NCBI RefSeq assembly: GCF_003144245.1 | Contig: NW_020289982.1 | Span: 248,001-312,000 of the forward strand | From: Jaminaea rosea | Taxonomy: Eukaryota; Basidiomycota; Exobasidiomycetes; Microstromatales | Length of the DNA stretch: 64,000 nucleotides | Direction of reading: 5' to 3' | In this document: piece after piece, positions 33,200 through 43,060 of the stretch | Layout of the letters: the number at the start of each line of letters is the position of its first letter | Position numbering within the stretch: position 1 is the first letter of the stretch | Program-made: the position numbers and the translations under genes | The notes under the pieces: generated by a model | Seen by the model: the letters and a program-made list of their open reading frames with translations, nothing else | Database searches by the model: none | Told to the model about the DNA's origin: nothing

Positions 33200-35062
33200 T
33201 CAAAGAGCTCCCAACCTCCTCAAAGCCCATGCCGCCCCTTCTGGCCAATATTGCACGCGGCCGCCGGGCTGCTCACCGAAATCATCTAGGTGGAGACGCT
33301 GCTGGCGTGATTGATATTGCTCCGATGGCTTCTGATCGAGGACAAAGTCGGAGCGTACCTCGCATTGCTGAAGGCGTCTGTTGCTTGCGACGGTCATCGC
33401 CAGGATAGCTAGGAGGGCGAAAATCATCAAGGAGAGGAGGCGGACCTGCGCATGAAGATGCCAGTCAGCGTCATGCGTGGCGCCACGGAGGGTGGCTCGA
33501 TGACTCACTCCTCTGACTTTTTGAGCGCGTTCGTCCAGCACGTCAAGCACTATGCGAGCATCGAGCTGCCGAAGGGCATTGTCTTTGTGCATGCTTGTGT
33601 CGGACTCGTAGAGCTTGCTGCCTCCCTCGTTGCCCTCTGCCCTGGTCCTGTGCAGGGTCTCCTGCCTCTCACTTCCAACAGCAGCCTCAGCAGTCTTGAC
33701 CATCTCCTCCCTGAGCAAGATCAGAAGCTGTCGCGCATCCTGCTTGCGACGCTCGTCTTCCTCCGTGCGCTGCTCGGCCAAGTCGGCAAGGACGGTACGT
33801 ACCGCTTGGGCCACGATGGCGGTGATGTCGACTGTGGGCACGTGAGCGAGAGGTGTCGTTGCTTGGCTGGAGTGGTTGCTGTGGGTGAAGCAAGGGGAAG
33901 CAGGAGAAGTCGAGGAGGGGCCGTTCAGCAATGTGGGTGCGGCGTTGAGTGGCGCCCCGGCAAGCTGATCTTCAGGGCCCAGGAGGACAAAAGGCTGCGA
34001 GTTATGGTGAGCCGTCTTGTCATCATCGCTGCGGTTGACCTTGATCTGACCATCCATCTCGGGGGTAGTCAGATCATGGACGCCCCTCTTGAGCTCTTGG
34101 ACGTCGCCAAGGGGCAGAGGCGGATAGCTGTGGGCAAAAGCGATCGAGCTTAAGCCTGTGGATATCGAGTGTCCAAAGGTGGACGAGGATGGTAGGCTTG
34201 ACCAAGTAGAGGCGGAACCGGATCCGGATGCCTTGCTGGCCATGGAAGACGGGTTGGAGGAGGTGGTAGACGAAGTGGACCCGCTGCGGGGCATGAGCGG
34301 AGTGAGGAAGAGCTCTTGTGCAGTGTCACCCAGGTGTTCACCGCAATCGTCTTGATGATGCTTGTCACTCAGGTGGTCCTGGCTGTCACCTTCGGCGACT
34401 GGACTCAAGGGCGGCAAGGCTTGTATGCCCCTCTCGGCTGGTGATGGGGTCGCCGGGATGATGTTGGTGCTCGGCAGGATGGCCGAGACGGCTTGAGCAT
34501 CCTCCTCACTCTCCTCGATGCTCTTGTCCCCCGGCACTTGCATCGACTGGCTCAGGTCGAATCCCATACCAGGAGCAAGTCTACTGAGCGACGAAGAGCG
34601 CTGAGCAAGCGGGCTTGAGTTGGAGGAAGAAGATTCGCTGCCGGCGTCGCTGATACGGAAGCTTTGGTCTGAGATGAAGCCATGGTTGATACGGTGAGGG
34701 TAGAGGTTCTGCGATGTTGACATTGAGTGGGGAGGGGTTGTGGGCACCTCCGCTGCCGCTGCCGCTACGGGGGATTGAGGTAGTAGTGGCTCAGGTGGTG
34801 CGACTACACTGAGGCGCATCGATGGAGGCGAGTTGATCGAGGGCGGTGTTGACGAAGTGGGCAGGGTGGGCGAGTGAGGGGCGTCTACATCACCGGGTGA
34901 GGAAGGCGGGTTGGAGGAAGATGACGAGGCGGGCGAAGATGAGCGGGTGCAAGGCGAAGGAGGGCCCACGTCGATGGCAGCCGCGGATGGATCGTACTCG
35001 AGGTCCCAGGGGTCTACGGGGATGGTAACGGGATTAGGAGCGCTCCTCGCTGCTACGCTCAT
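33200..35062 (-). CDS. Ser-rich protein with one C-terminal membrane span, unknown function
   Basis: The frame is open from 35302, but I choose the ATG at 35062 (MSVAARSAPN). With a likely intron at 33508-33446 removed, it encodes 599 residues; unspliced it reads on for 21 more residues in frame. The intron has a GTGAGT donor, a CTGAC branch-like site and a GCAG acceptor. Residues 1 to about 430 are Ser/Pro/Thr-rich and probably disordered. A coiled-coil-like helix follows (IVAQAVRTVLADLAEQRTEE...), then a single hydrophobic span (LLSLMIFALLAILAMTVA) just after the intron, and a 60-residue tail. Orientation in the membrane is unknown, and I do not recognise the family. Confidence 0.62.
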   Translation of the reverse strand: MSVAARSAPNPVTIPVDPWDLEYDPSAAAIDVGPPSPCTRSSSPASSSSSNPPSSPGDVDAPHSPTLPTSSTPPSINSPPSMRLSVVAPPEPLLPQSPVAAAAAEVPTTPPHSMSTSQNLYPHRINHGFISDQSFRISDAGSESSSSNSSPLAQRSSSLSRLAPGMGFDLSQSMQVPGDKSIEESEEDAQAVSAILPSTNIIPATPSPAERGIQALPPLSPVAEGDSQDHLSDKHHQDDCGEHLGDTAQELFLTPLMPRSGSTSSTTSSNPSSMASKASGSGSASTWSSLPSSSTFGHSISTGLSSIAFAHSYPPLPLGDVQELKRGVHDLTTPEMDGQIKVNRSDDDKTAHHNSQPFVLLGPEDQLAGAPLNAAPTLLNGPSSTSPASPCFTHSNHSSQATTPLAHVPTVDITAIVAQAVRTVLADLAEQRTEEDERRKQDARQLLILLREEMVKTAEAAVGSERQETLHRTRAEGNEGGSKLYESDTSMHKDNALRQLDARIVLDVLDERAQKVRGVSHRATLRGATHDADWHLHAQVRLLSLMIFALLAILAMTVASNRRLQQCEVRSDFVLDQKPSEQYQSRQQRLHLDDFGEQPGGRVQYWPEGAAWALRRLGAL

Positions 35063-35337
35063 AGTAGCGTGTGAGGGGGCGGAGTGAGAGGATGGAAGGG
35101 AAGAAGCGAAAGCAACAAGTGAGGGAGCGTGAGCGCAATCAGACCGACTCGACTTGTCGGCAGACGGCGTGCGAGCCAAGTGTCGCTTGCTGAGCGGCAA
35201 TCGATTGAGCGACGGGGGCACGGCCGCGGAGAAGCGCGTCGCAAGCAGGCGAGACAAGCTGACACGGGTGGGTGAGAGAGGCGGATGAGATTTTGTCATC
35301 AAGATGGATGGCGAGCATCAAAGTGGTATGTGAAGCA

Positions 35338-36725
35338 TCAGAAGTGGTAAGGGGGAGCATTGGGCTTGACAGTCTCCCACTGCGGGCAATCGAGGGGGAA
35401 CACATCAGCACCCTGGTCTCTCGATTCTCACCAGATTCGCGCAACTCACCGCCTCATCAACCGACTTGACCACATCTGCAGGCAGCGGGCCCTTTTCAAA
35501 GTCGACCAGGTTCTGTTCGATATGGGAGAGGGAGCTCGCCCCAATGATAATCCCATCCCCGTACTTGCGGTCCAGCTTGGAGTGGTGCTGCATCCAGCGG
35601 AGGGCCACCTCGGCCATGCTCAGCTTGGCCTTGTCCGCCGCGTCCGAGACGATCTTGATGGCCTGGAAATACTCGTCACGATAGTAGCGCTTGCGGTATG
35701 ACTGGCCTTGGGTGCGATTGGCGTCGAAGCGTGAGCCGGACTCCACTACGTCATCAGGAGACTTGATGCGGCCCGTGAAGAAACCGCCTCCTGTCGAAGG
35801 GCGATGAAGAAGGAAAGCAAGAGGTCAGCTGTACAGGACATTACGTGCGATACGCTGGTCGCACTCACCAAGAGGGTTGTATGTGTAGTAGCTGATATTG
35901 TGCTTGCGCAGTGTCGGAATGAGCTCAGGCTCGGCCGTACGGGTGACGGCGTTGTACAAGCCCTGATAGACGGAGACCTGTCGAGCAAAGAGAAAGTCGC
36001 AGCATGTCAGCTGCGCACAGATGAAACCACTTTCTCCGACTCTGCTCGCTTACCTTGAAAGGATACTTCTTCTCCTGGATGATCTGAACAACCTTCTCAA
36101 TCTCATCAACCTTAAAGTTGGAAATGCCAAATCGCTCGAACCTGCCCGCCTTGTACGCGTCATTGATCGCCTCGAGCGTCTCAGCAAAGTCGACCTCTCT
36201 GTCGGGCGCATGGAGGTAGTAGAGGTCCACCTTGTCCGTTCCCAGCGCAGTCAGCGACTCGTTGAGAGCCTCCTGGACGCCGGCTCTCGTGTGGTCGTAA
36301 GCTTTCCCGCCTACCACACCGGGAAAGCGAGCCGAAGGAAAAACCTGCGAGCGTGAGTGGTGCAAACCAGCTCAAGAGACTTCAGCGACAGCGGGCAAGG
36401 TCGAATCCCGTGGCTGGCTCACCTTAGTGGCAATGGGGAAGCCCTGCTCCTCGACCTTGAGGTTCTTGAGCATCTCCTCGCTCGAGCCTCCACCGTACGC
36501 TCGAGCGGTATCCAGCTCGCGATGTCCATGCTTCTTGAAGGTATCAAGGATCTTCTGCGCCGTCTCGAGGTCAAAGACACGGCTCTGCTCAGCACCCTCC
36601 TTGCCAAAGGTCATGCATCCTGCCGGCAAGTGAGAGAGGCGGGGGAGTCAGCGAGGGCATCGTGAGCTTGGACGCTGCCTTCACTCACCGAAGACGACCT
36701 TGATGTTAGTCTTCTCGCCAGCCAT
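35338..36725 (-). CDS. Aldo-keto reductase, AKR7 (aflatoxin aldehyde reductase) type
   Basis: Six exons: 36725-36689, 36619-36423, 36344-36054, 35977-35869, 35790-35450 and 35379-35338, giving 338 residues, the usual length. All joins keep phase: VVF-GCMTFGK, PIATK-VFPSARFPG, YPFK-VSVYQGLYN, YTYNPL-GGGFFTGR and SVDEA-WETVKPNAPPYHF. The catalytic tetrad region is visible as LDTARAY (Asp and Tyr), the Lys in FPIATK and the His in DLYYLHAPD. The NADPH-binding end has IIIGASSLSHIEQN. AKR7 enzymes reduce dicarbonyls and reactive aldehydes in the cytosol. This is the most intron-rich gene in the window. Confidence 0.92.
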
Positions 36726-37146
36726 GCTGATGTCGATGATGATTGGTGCTGGAATCGATGATCGAAGTGAGGAAGAAAGGGACAAAGCTTGAAGGCACCA
36801 CAAGCTCGTCATCTTACTGGGCGGCCGCCTTGTTCCTCGGAGTCGATTGCCGCTCTCGGCAACGACGGCAACGCAACGCAATGCAAAAGCGCACGGACGG
36901 CCAAAAGGATCACGCATGGATGTGGAGTCGAGCACGTAAAGGTGGGTGGGCTAGGCGGGAGGCGCGCTCTCACTCATCGAGCTACTAATGGTGCCGGGAC
37001 GTCAACGCCGTGTGTACTATTCCGAGTGCAAAGAGCTGTGTACTATTCCGAGTGCAAAGAGCCAGCGAGAATCGTTGTACAGGAAAAGGGGACAGGAGGG
37101 GTACTAGCAGATGCGAGGCGTTCTACTGCAACAAACGCACACGCCC
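36726..37146. other. Intergenic: reductase promoter and 3' flank of the MFS gene
   Basis: No gene seen. A perfect 26-base tandem duplication lies at 37011-37062. Confidence 0.45.
37011..37062. repeat. Perfect 26-base tandem duplication
   Basis: Two adjoining identical 26-base copies, 37011-37036 and 37037-37062, each beginning TGTGTACTATTCC and ending GCAAAGAGC. They lie about 85 bases beyond the MFS stop codon and 286 bases upstream of the reductase start. Perfect identity suggests a recent duplication. Confidence 0.9.
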
Positions 37147-39016
37147 TTAGTTGATATTCGAAGGAGGGTCCTCGAGATGACCCGGGTTCTCAGCATGAGC
37201 GTTCTCAAAGTTGCGGTGGCCGCCGTGCTTCTTTCTGCCCGCGGCGAGCGACTGGGCAAACTTGGACCTGCGCCTGATCTCGGGACCCTTCGCGTAGAAG
37301 ATGTAGACGGGGATACAGACGAGGATGGCCAGGAAGCCCAGCAAGGTAGAGGCCCACTCAAGGGACATGGGTCCCAGGTTCTGGTACAGCGGGGAGGCGT
37401 ACATGGCGGATACACCTGCGAGGAAGTCACGGGCGAGGGCATTGCCTCCGGTGGCTGAGGCCGAGTAGGGGCCGTAGGCCGCGACCATGTAGTCGATTGT
37501 AGCCATGTAGATTGAGTAGTTGGCAATGGCAATCAGCGTCGAGAAGATCATAGGGGCGATCCAGTGGACTTGAGGGGGACCCAGGGATGTCCAAGCGAAA
37601 CCAAAGAGACCAATCGGCTCGAGAGGGGCCGTGTAGAGGAGCCACCAAAGACGAGCCTCGGGCTGCAGCGCATCAGATCCCAAACTCCTGCGCACCTTGC
37701 GCTGAGCGTGGCAGATAGGCAGGAAGGACAAGAAGCCCAAGAGGTAGCCGATGTTGATGGGCACATAGGCGAGTCCGACCTGGTAAGGCTGGAAGCCCCA
37801 CTGCTTGTACACATATTGGAAGGCCTCGAGGAAGGTGAAGATGAGGGCGTCGGAGAAACCAGAGAGGAGCGACATCGAAAGCACAATGGGCTCGCGGACG
37901 AACATCTCAAAGGGACGGATGATATAGTTGCCGAACTCCTTGACCGAAAGTCGGTTCTCCTTGAGCTCGTTTGGACCGTAGATGTTAGGGTGCGATCCAT
38001 CCTTACGGCGGCGCTTGGCCTCGCGGTCGAGGAGAATTGTAGCACGCGTCTCGGGGACCGTAAGGAGGTGGATGATCTGAACGACACCTCCAAAGATGAG
38101 CTGTACCCAGAAGAACCAGTTGTATGTGGAGAAGTTCTGGATGAAGCCACCCACGACTGGTCCGACCGAAGTACCACCGACGGAGGACAGGACAACGTAG
38201 GCTACAGCGTACTGCTGTGCATCGACGTCGTACAAATCGGCGACCATGCCCAGTGTGACGGATCCACCGGCCGTGCAAAGACCGCCAAGACCTCGTGCGA
38301 CGATCAGAGAGCCAAAGTTGGGCGCGAAGACGCCCAACAGCTGCCAGATGTTGACCAAGAAGAGGGAGATTTGGAGCACCCACTTTCGACCGAACTCCTC
38401 GGAGAAGGGCGCCCAAAGCTCTGAGCCGAAGGCGTACAGAACGAGGAAGATCATCTGCGTCGTGCGGGCTGCTTGGCTGCTGACACCGAACTTGGACGAG
38501 ACCTCCTCGATGGCGTTTGGCCAGACGGATGTGTTGAAGTTCATGGACATCTGGACCGAGAAGATGACGGTGAGAATCCACCTGCAAGCGAGCGCGATCG
38601 GAATGAAAGGATGAGCTACGGCGTCGAGAAGGCAACTATTCGAGGGCGCCTACTTACCACTTCTTTGCAGTTGACCACGGGTAGGCCGTAGCGTGCCACC
38701 CAGCCTCCTCGGTCAGCTCGACCTTGCCGTCTTCCCTAGGGTTAGGCAGGGCTTCATCCGTCCCCTTCATTTTCTCCTCTGGCCTTTCCTCCATAGGCGT
38801 GACTTGCGACTGGGTCAAGGTGAGCCCCTTGCCCGTGCCGTGCTTCGTCGTATGCTTCTCGCCATTGGAGTCCTCGCCCGAGGCGTCATCGCCAGCTGCA
38901 TCGTTGGCGTGTGTTTGTGACGAGTCGGAGCCAGACTCTCCCCGAGGCGTCGTGTTGTAGTCGGGTGCCTGGTGGGCAGCCACTGGCGCTGCCGCCTTCT
39001 CAGACATTTCCACCAT
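37147..39016 (-). CDS. MFS drug/polyamine exporter (DHA1, Tpo1-like)
   Basis: Two exons, 39016-38658 and 38581-37147, joined as WSTAKKW-WILTVIFSVQMSMNF, giving 597 residues. The intron has a GTAAGT donor and a TTGCAG acceptor. Residues 1-115 are a hydrophilic cytoplasmic N-terminus rich in Ser, Thr and Glu, normal for the family. Twelve hydrophobic spans follow. Motifs fit the DHA1 group: WAPFSEEFGRKWVLQ, LGGLCTAGGSVTLGMVADLY and SSVGGTSVGPVVGGFI, the last matching the antiporter motif C. Substrate is not predictable; relatives export polyamines or drugs across the plasma membrane in exchange for protons. The start ATG (MVEMSEK) follows CACC. Confidence 0.88.
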
Positions 39017-40321
39017 GGTCGCTTGCGGTGTAGTTGGGTGAGTCTGCTAGATGAGTCTTGATGCGAGTCCCGTGTTGATGGTGTGGCTTGCTGACCAAGA
39101 CTTATGCCGCAACCAAAGAAGACAAGACCTTTGTCGAGGATACGTTGAGGATTGTAGATGAGAGGGAAAGAAAGGATGCCAGGCTGCTCGTAGTCCAACG
39201 TCCTTCGGCGACTCAAACATACAGAGAGATGACCCAATAGCATTGTCTAGCCCGACTGAACTCACCTTCCCGCCGCTCCCGCCGCCGCCGCCGCATCGCC
39301 CGAATGCATCACTGCCTAGCGTCCAGATCGGAGCGTCACCTTGCCTTCATTCGCAATATCGGAGCACGGTCGCTGGATGCTGCTTCACTCCTCCCACGCC
39401 CCTTTCGCTGAACCCTGATTCCGCGATGGTCCAGCTCAAACGGAGCGCAAAATGCGATGAGGCGAGGGGCGGGAGAGGAGCGCGAGTCTCGTTTCCAAGG
39501 GTTCCGCTTGCGAGTGACGTCACAAGCAGCCGCCGCATCGTCGCAGCGCTCCAGCGGCGGCAGCGCAACCAATGGCGCGAAGGGATCACATCTTGCCAAG
39601 ACGGCGGGTCGTAGAGCAAGCGTGCGAACAATGGGGCGAGTAGACCAGTGGACCAGTGGTAGCGACTAGCTTCCCCTCACGGCAAAGATCGTCCGATTAG
39701 CCGTCCGACCGGCCTCTTCTTCTCGTCATCATCGTGAAGGCCGTACTCTGCTAGTTCCCTACTGAGCGTCGGCCCAGCTGATCTGGATACGGCGATGCAG
39801 CAAGTTCGCTGACTGACTGCGATTGACAAGAGTAGGCTCGGACGTGACGCCCGCCCGCACCCTGAGGCTCCAATGTTGCGGTTGCGATGAGGTTGCGTGC
39901 GCTAAGACACCGAAGTCAACGTCATCCTCACCGATTTTGCTCTAGGATGAATACGCAGAGGCCCGCCAAGAAGCTTTGGAATCAGCGCGTCGAGCTACGG
40001 GTCGGTAAAGTTCATCAGAAGCCGAGCGTGGGGAGGATCGGCACAGGCAAAGGGAAGCGAATGCAGGGACACGCCTTTGGTGCGCAGAATGAGATCGGCG
40101 CTGTTGACGAGGAGAGAGCTGCTCACTCACACGAAGCGACTGCTTAGGCGAGAAGCATGTAACGATTAAGATACTGCAGACGCCAGAAAATATACGAAAA
40201 CTGCACATTGGTGAGAGAGCGCTCGGCGAGCAGCATTTCTTGGTGGTGTCGACCGAACGTCATGTAGATCCACGGTCAGTGGATCCTAATAATGGCTCGA
40301 CCTCGGGGGCTTGGACCATGA
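39017..40321. other. Intergenic, 1.3 kb, gene-poor island flank
   Basis: MFS promoter plus sequence with no gene I recognise. Frames at 39243-39614 and 39887-40147 are short and featureless. A perfect hairpin lies at 40267-40285. Confidence 0.4.
40267..40285. repeat. Perfect 7-base inverted repeat with a 5-base loop
   Basis: GATCCAC, loop GGTCA, then GTGGATC. It lies 37 bases beyond the end of the recombinase-like reading on its 3' side, so it could be a transcript-end hairpin or part of an element end; chance is also possible. Confidence 0.5.
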
Positions 40322-41967
40322 CTACGACGCTGCAACAGGCCATTCTCTTATACAAAGTAGAGGATGTGCTTGCTGAGTAACTTTCGCCGCGTCGCCGCGG
40401 TGTAGAAGCACAGAAGTTGGTAGATGGCCGATCTGGGCGAGGTTCTCCCATTGTTGGTACTGCTCGCTGCCATGACCGGCCTTCGTGGTCCCATACGCTT
40501 GGACGAGCTTGGCGTAGGCAGCATCCTTGAGGCTGACGTTGATCGCCAGGACGTCGTCCGCCTCTTCGGCCCTGCGAGCCTGCTCAGCCGTGAGGGGCGC
40601 GTAGGTCTTGCGCTGCAGCCCTCGTGGCGCCAACTCACTGGGCTGCTCCTCGCAGTGCGCCATGATGCCCTGCAGGTCGGTCGGTCGCCATGCGTTTGGA
40701 GACATAATGGCGCTCGTACATCCTTGTGCCGGGCTGATGGCCGATGATACGGCGAGCAGTCCCCTCTGGCACGTCCGGACGGTTGAGGGCCGTCGCCACG
40801 CAGCGGCGCACCGTGTAGCAGGTGAAGGCTGGCAACCCCGCTCGTAGCGCAGCATCCGCCACGGCCCTCTCCAAAGCGCCAACCCTCCAACCCGCCACGT
40901 CATCAGCAAGCCAGCCCTCGCCGCCTTTGATGATCCGGCGGCAAACCATCTGGTCGAGCTTGTCCGCCTTGATGACGAGCTTGACCTCCTGGAGCTCGCC
41001 GCCGCTGCCGCCGTTGCTGCTAGGTGGAGCGTTGCTGTTGGAGAGCTCATCGTAGCTGGCCAAGTCGTAGAGTGTCGCGTCCTCGAAGATATCGTCCTGC
41101 AGCGCCAGGGAGAAGGCGACACGGACGGCGTCGCAGAAGAAAGGGAGCGAATGGTCCTCGTAGAGAGGCTGCGTCCTGTATGCCCCAGTGCTCCTCTGCC
41201 CCTTGAGGCTGCGAATGGTCGAGTCCATTTTGACCCGAGCGGAGCCCCTCTCAACCACGAGCCAGAAGTCGAGATCGCCCCATCGCAATCCCTCATTGAC
41301 CTCCTCATACCCTCTAGCCACCGCGATCTCCCCGGGCCGGCAGCCGACGAAGGCGAGGAGAAGAACGACGAGCACCACCTGCGCCCTCTCCCGCGCACAC
41401 TTCCACCGAGGAGCTTGCTGGCCAAACACGCCCTGCTCGACGAACCGGCGAATGTCCGCGAACGTCGCCCAAGCCTGGCGTTGTGTCGGCGCCAGATCCA
41501 ACTCTTCTCGCAGCGTGCCGTCGAGGTACCTGTGGCACTCGATGCGCAGGCCACGGGGCACTTCATTTTGCGTCTCCGCCTTGTACGCCGAGAATGTCAT
41601 AAAAAGACGATGCTCGGCGGTGGCGAACGATGCGAAGGGGGACGAGGAGGAGGCGGCGTCATTGCCGGCGGCCTGCTCGGCGGCGATATGCTTGCTGTCG
41701 CGACCGATCTTGAGGCAGCAAGCCCTGGTGAAGAGGAGCCAGAACTCGCGTGGCATTGTAGAGGCGCCAGGCTTGAGAAGTGCATCCGCTGTATGGCTGT
41801 GACCTTGCTGCCGTACCCACTTCTCGACGAAGCGGCGCAAGTACTTAAGGGAAGCGTCTTTGAGCTTTATTGTCCCAGGTGCGTAGCATTTGCCGATATC
41901 AGCTGGGTCTTCTTCGACATCAGCCCCTTGTCGTGTCGTGACAGACTTGCAGGAATGCCATGTAGGA
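40322..41967 (-). pseudogene. Tyrosine recombinase, DUF3435/Starship-captain-like, frame-broken
   Basis: Minus-strand frame open from about 41967 to 40635, continuing in another frame to 40322. Early sequence reads PGTIKLKDASLKYLRRFVEKWVRQQG, so no convincing ATG marks the start. Family features: the catalytic Arg in FVGCRPGEIAV (near 41339), then YEEVNEGLRWGDLDFWLV and the SLKGQR segment, TCYTVRRCVATAL in place of the usual HxxR box, and GHQPGTRMYERHYVS with the final His and the Tyr nucleophile. This order matches DUF3435 tyrosine recombinases, which include the captains of Starship elements in Pezizomycotina. Just after the Tyr the frame is offset across three tandem copies of GGTC (40675-40686); beyond it the other frame reads DLQGIMAHCEEQPSELAPRG. 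A 4-base slippage is the simplest cause. Recognised from memory of the family, not by search. Confidence 0.68.
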
Positions 41968-41972
41968 CAGGA

Positions 41973-42300
41973 TCAACGTTGCGAACTTGGAGCAAACTGG
42001 TAGAGAGCCTGCGTCGGCCAAGCGGCGGCTGCGCCCACCCCATGGTCTGTCTTTGATCCATCCATGTAGGTGTCGACCCTGCCTGCGTGGCTCGTCACGG
42101 CCTGGTGCTCAGCGACAGCCTCGTCCTTGCCGGCTAGGATGGTGTTCAGCGGAGGTTGCCACGTCGGCGGGCGCATTGGCTGCTGTGGCTGGTTCTTGGC
42201 TGTGGTGACGGCACGGTATGCTAGCTGGCTAGTCGTCTTGGCCAAGGAACAGATGGGCACCCCTCGACGCCGTAATGTGGAGGATCCAATAGCAGAGCTC
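41973..42300 (-). mobile_element. RNase H-like fragment, probably a non-LTR retroelement remnant
   Basis: A short minus-strand reading contains DTYMDGSKTDHGVGAAAAW, which matches the first RNase H block (catalytic Asp in a DGS motif, then GVGAA) found in retroelements, most like those of fungal Tad-type LINEs. The sequence before it (RRRGVPICSLAKTTSQLAYRAV) has the style of the RT-RNase H linker. No reverse transcriptase or target-site repeat is visible. It stops within a few bases of where the recombinase-like frame opens, so the two readings abut on the same strand. Confidence 0.4.
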
Positions 42301-43060
42301 AGTTGTGAGAGATAGCCTATAGTGTCGACGAGACAATGAGTGGGCAGCGTCGCCGATACTGTCCGTTGCCGTGCTCTGGCAGACGAGGCGAAGATGATGG
42401 CTATGGGCGGGGGAACGCTGAGGCTAGATGACTGCGCGATGAGAGGTTCAGGGAGCTAGGCAAGTCTGCGCCCAGGGGCTTGATAATGAAGCTTCTGGGC
42501 GCAGGGTCTTGATGTTTGGTGCACAGTGGCTTGTTTAGCGGTTGAGGTTGAGTTAGTAGGGAGGGGTGGGTAGTTGAGCAGATGAGGGGAGAAGTGGGTG
42601 GTGCGAAGCGACCCAGGAGCTGAGAGCTCGTCTGCCCTGTTCGGCGGCCACAACAGCACAGCCCGCCAGCATCGTCGAGGAACAGCTCTTGATGGTGTGA
42701 TTGGTAGAAAGTCAATGTGCGGATCGTGCCTGAACGAACGACTGATCTCCCGCGTTGGCTGCGCTCGACGCACGCCCAGACCAACACCCGTGCACGGCCC
42801 CTCGGTCCAGGTCGCCGAGCGCAATGAGCTCTTCTTCCAACTTTCGTAGCCAGGCTTCCTCGCGCTCGCATCAAGATGGTCAATGCAAAGCAGGCGACGA
42901 ATGGACAGATATCATGTGTAGCTATTGGATCGAAATAAGTATGAGTCACACAGACGAGCCTGGCGGACGGAAGAATCGCCCTATCGCGACCACCGCCCGT
43001 CACGCGCTGCAGCCCACGACTAAGGCTCTAACACCTTCTTCCTTCTCCTCTCCTCATCCT
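42301..43060. other. Intergenic, 0.76 kb, nothing recognised
   Basis: Between the retroelement fragment and the end of the isocitrate lyase gene. The minus-strand frame at 42401-43003 has no family features and probably covers the lyase 3' UTR. Confidence 0.4.

Noticed and set aside
37564-38424. A 286-codon plus-strand frame opposite the MFS transporter
   Set aside because: Antisense shadow with no hydrophobic pattern or motif.
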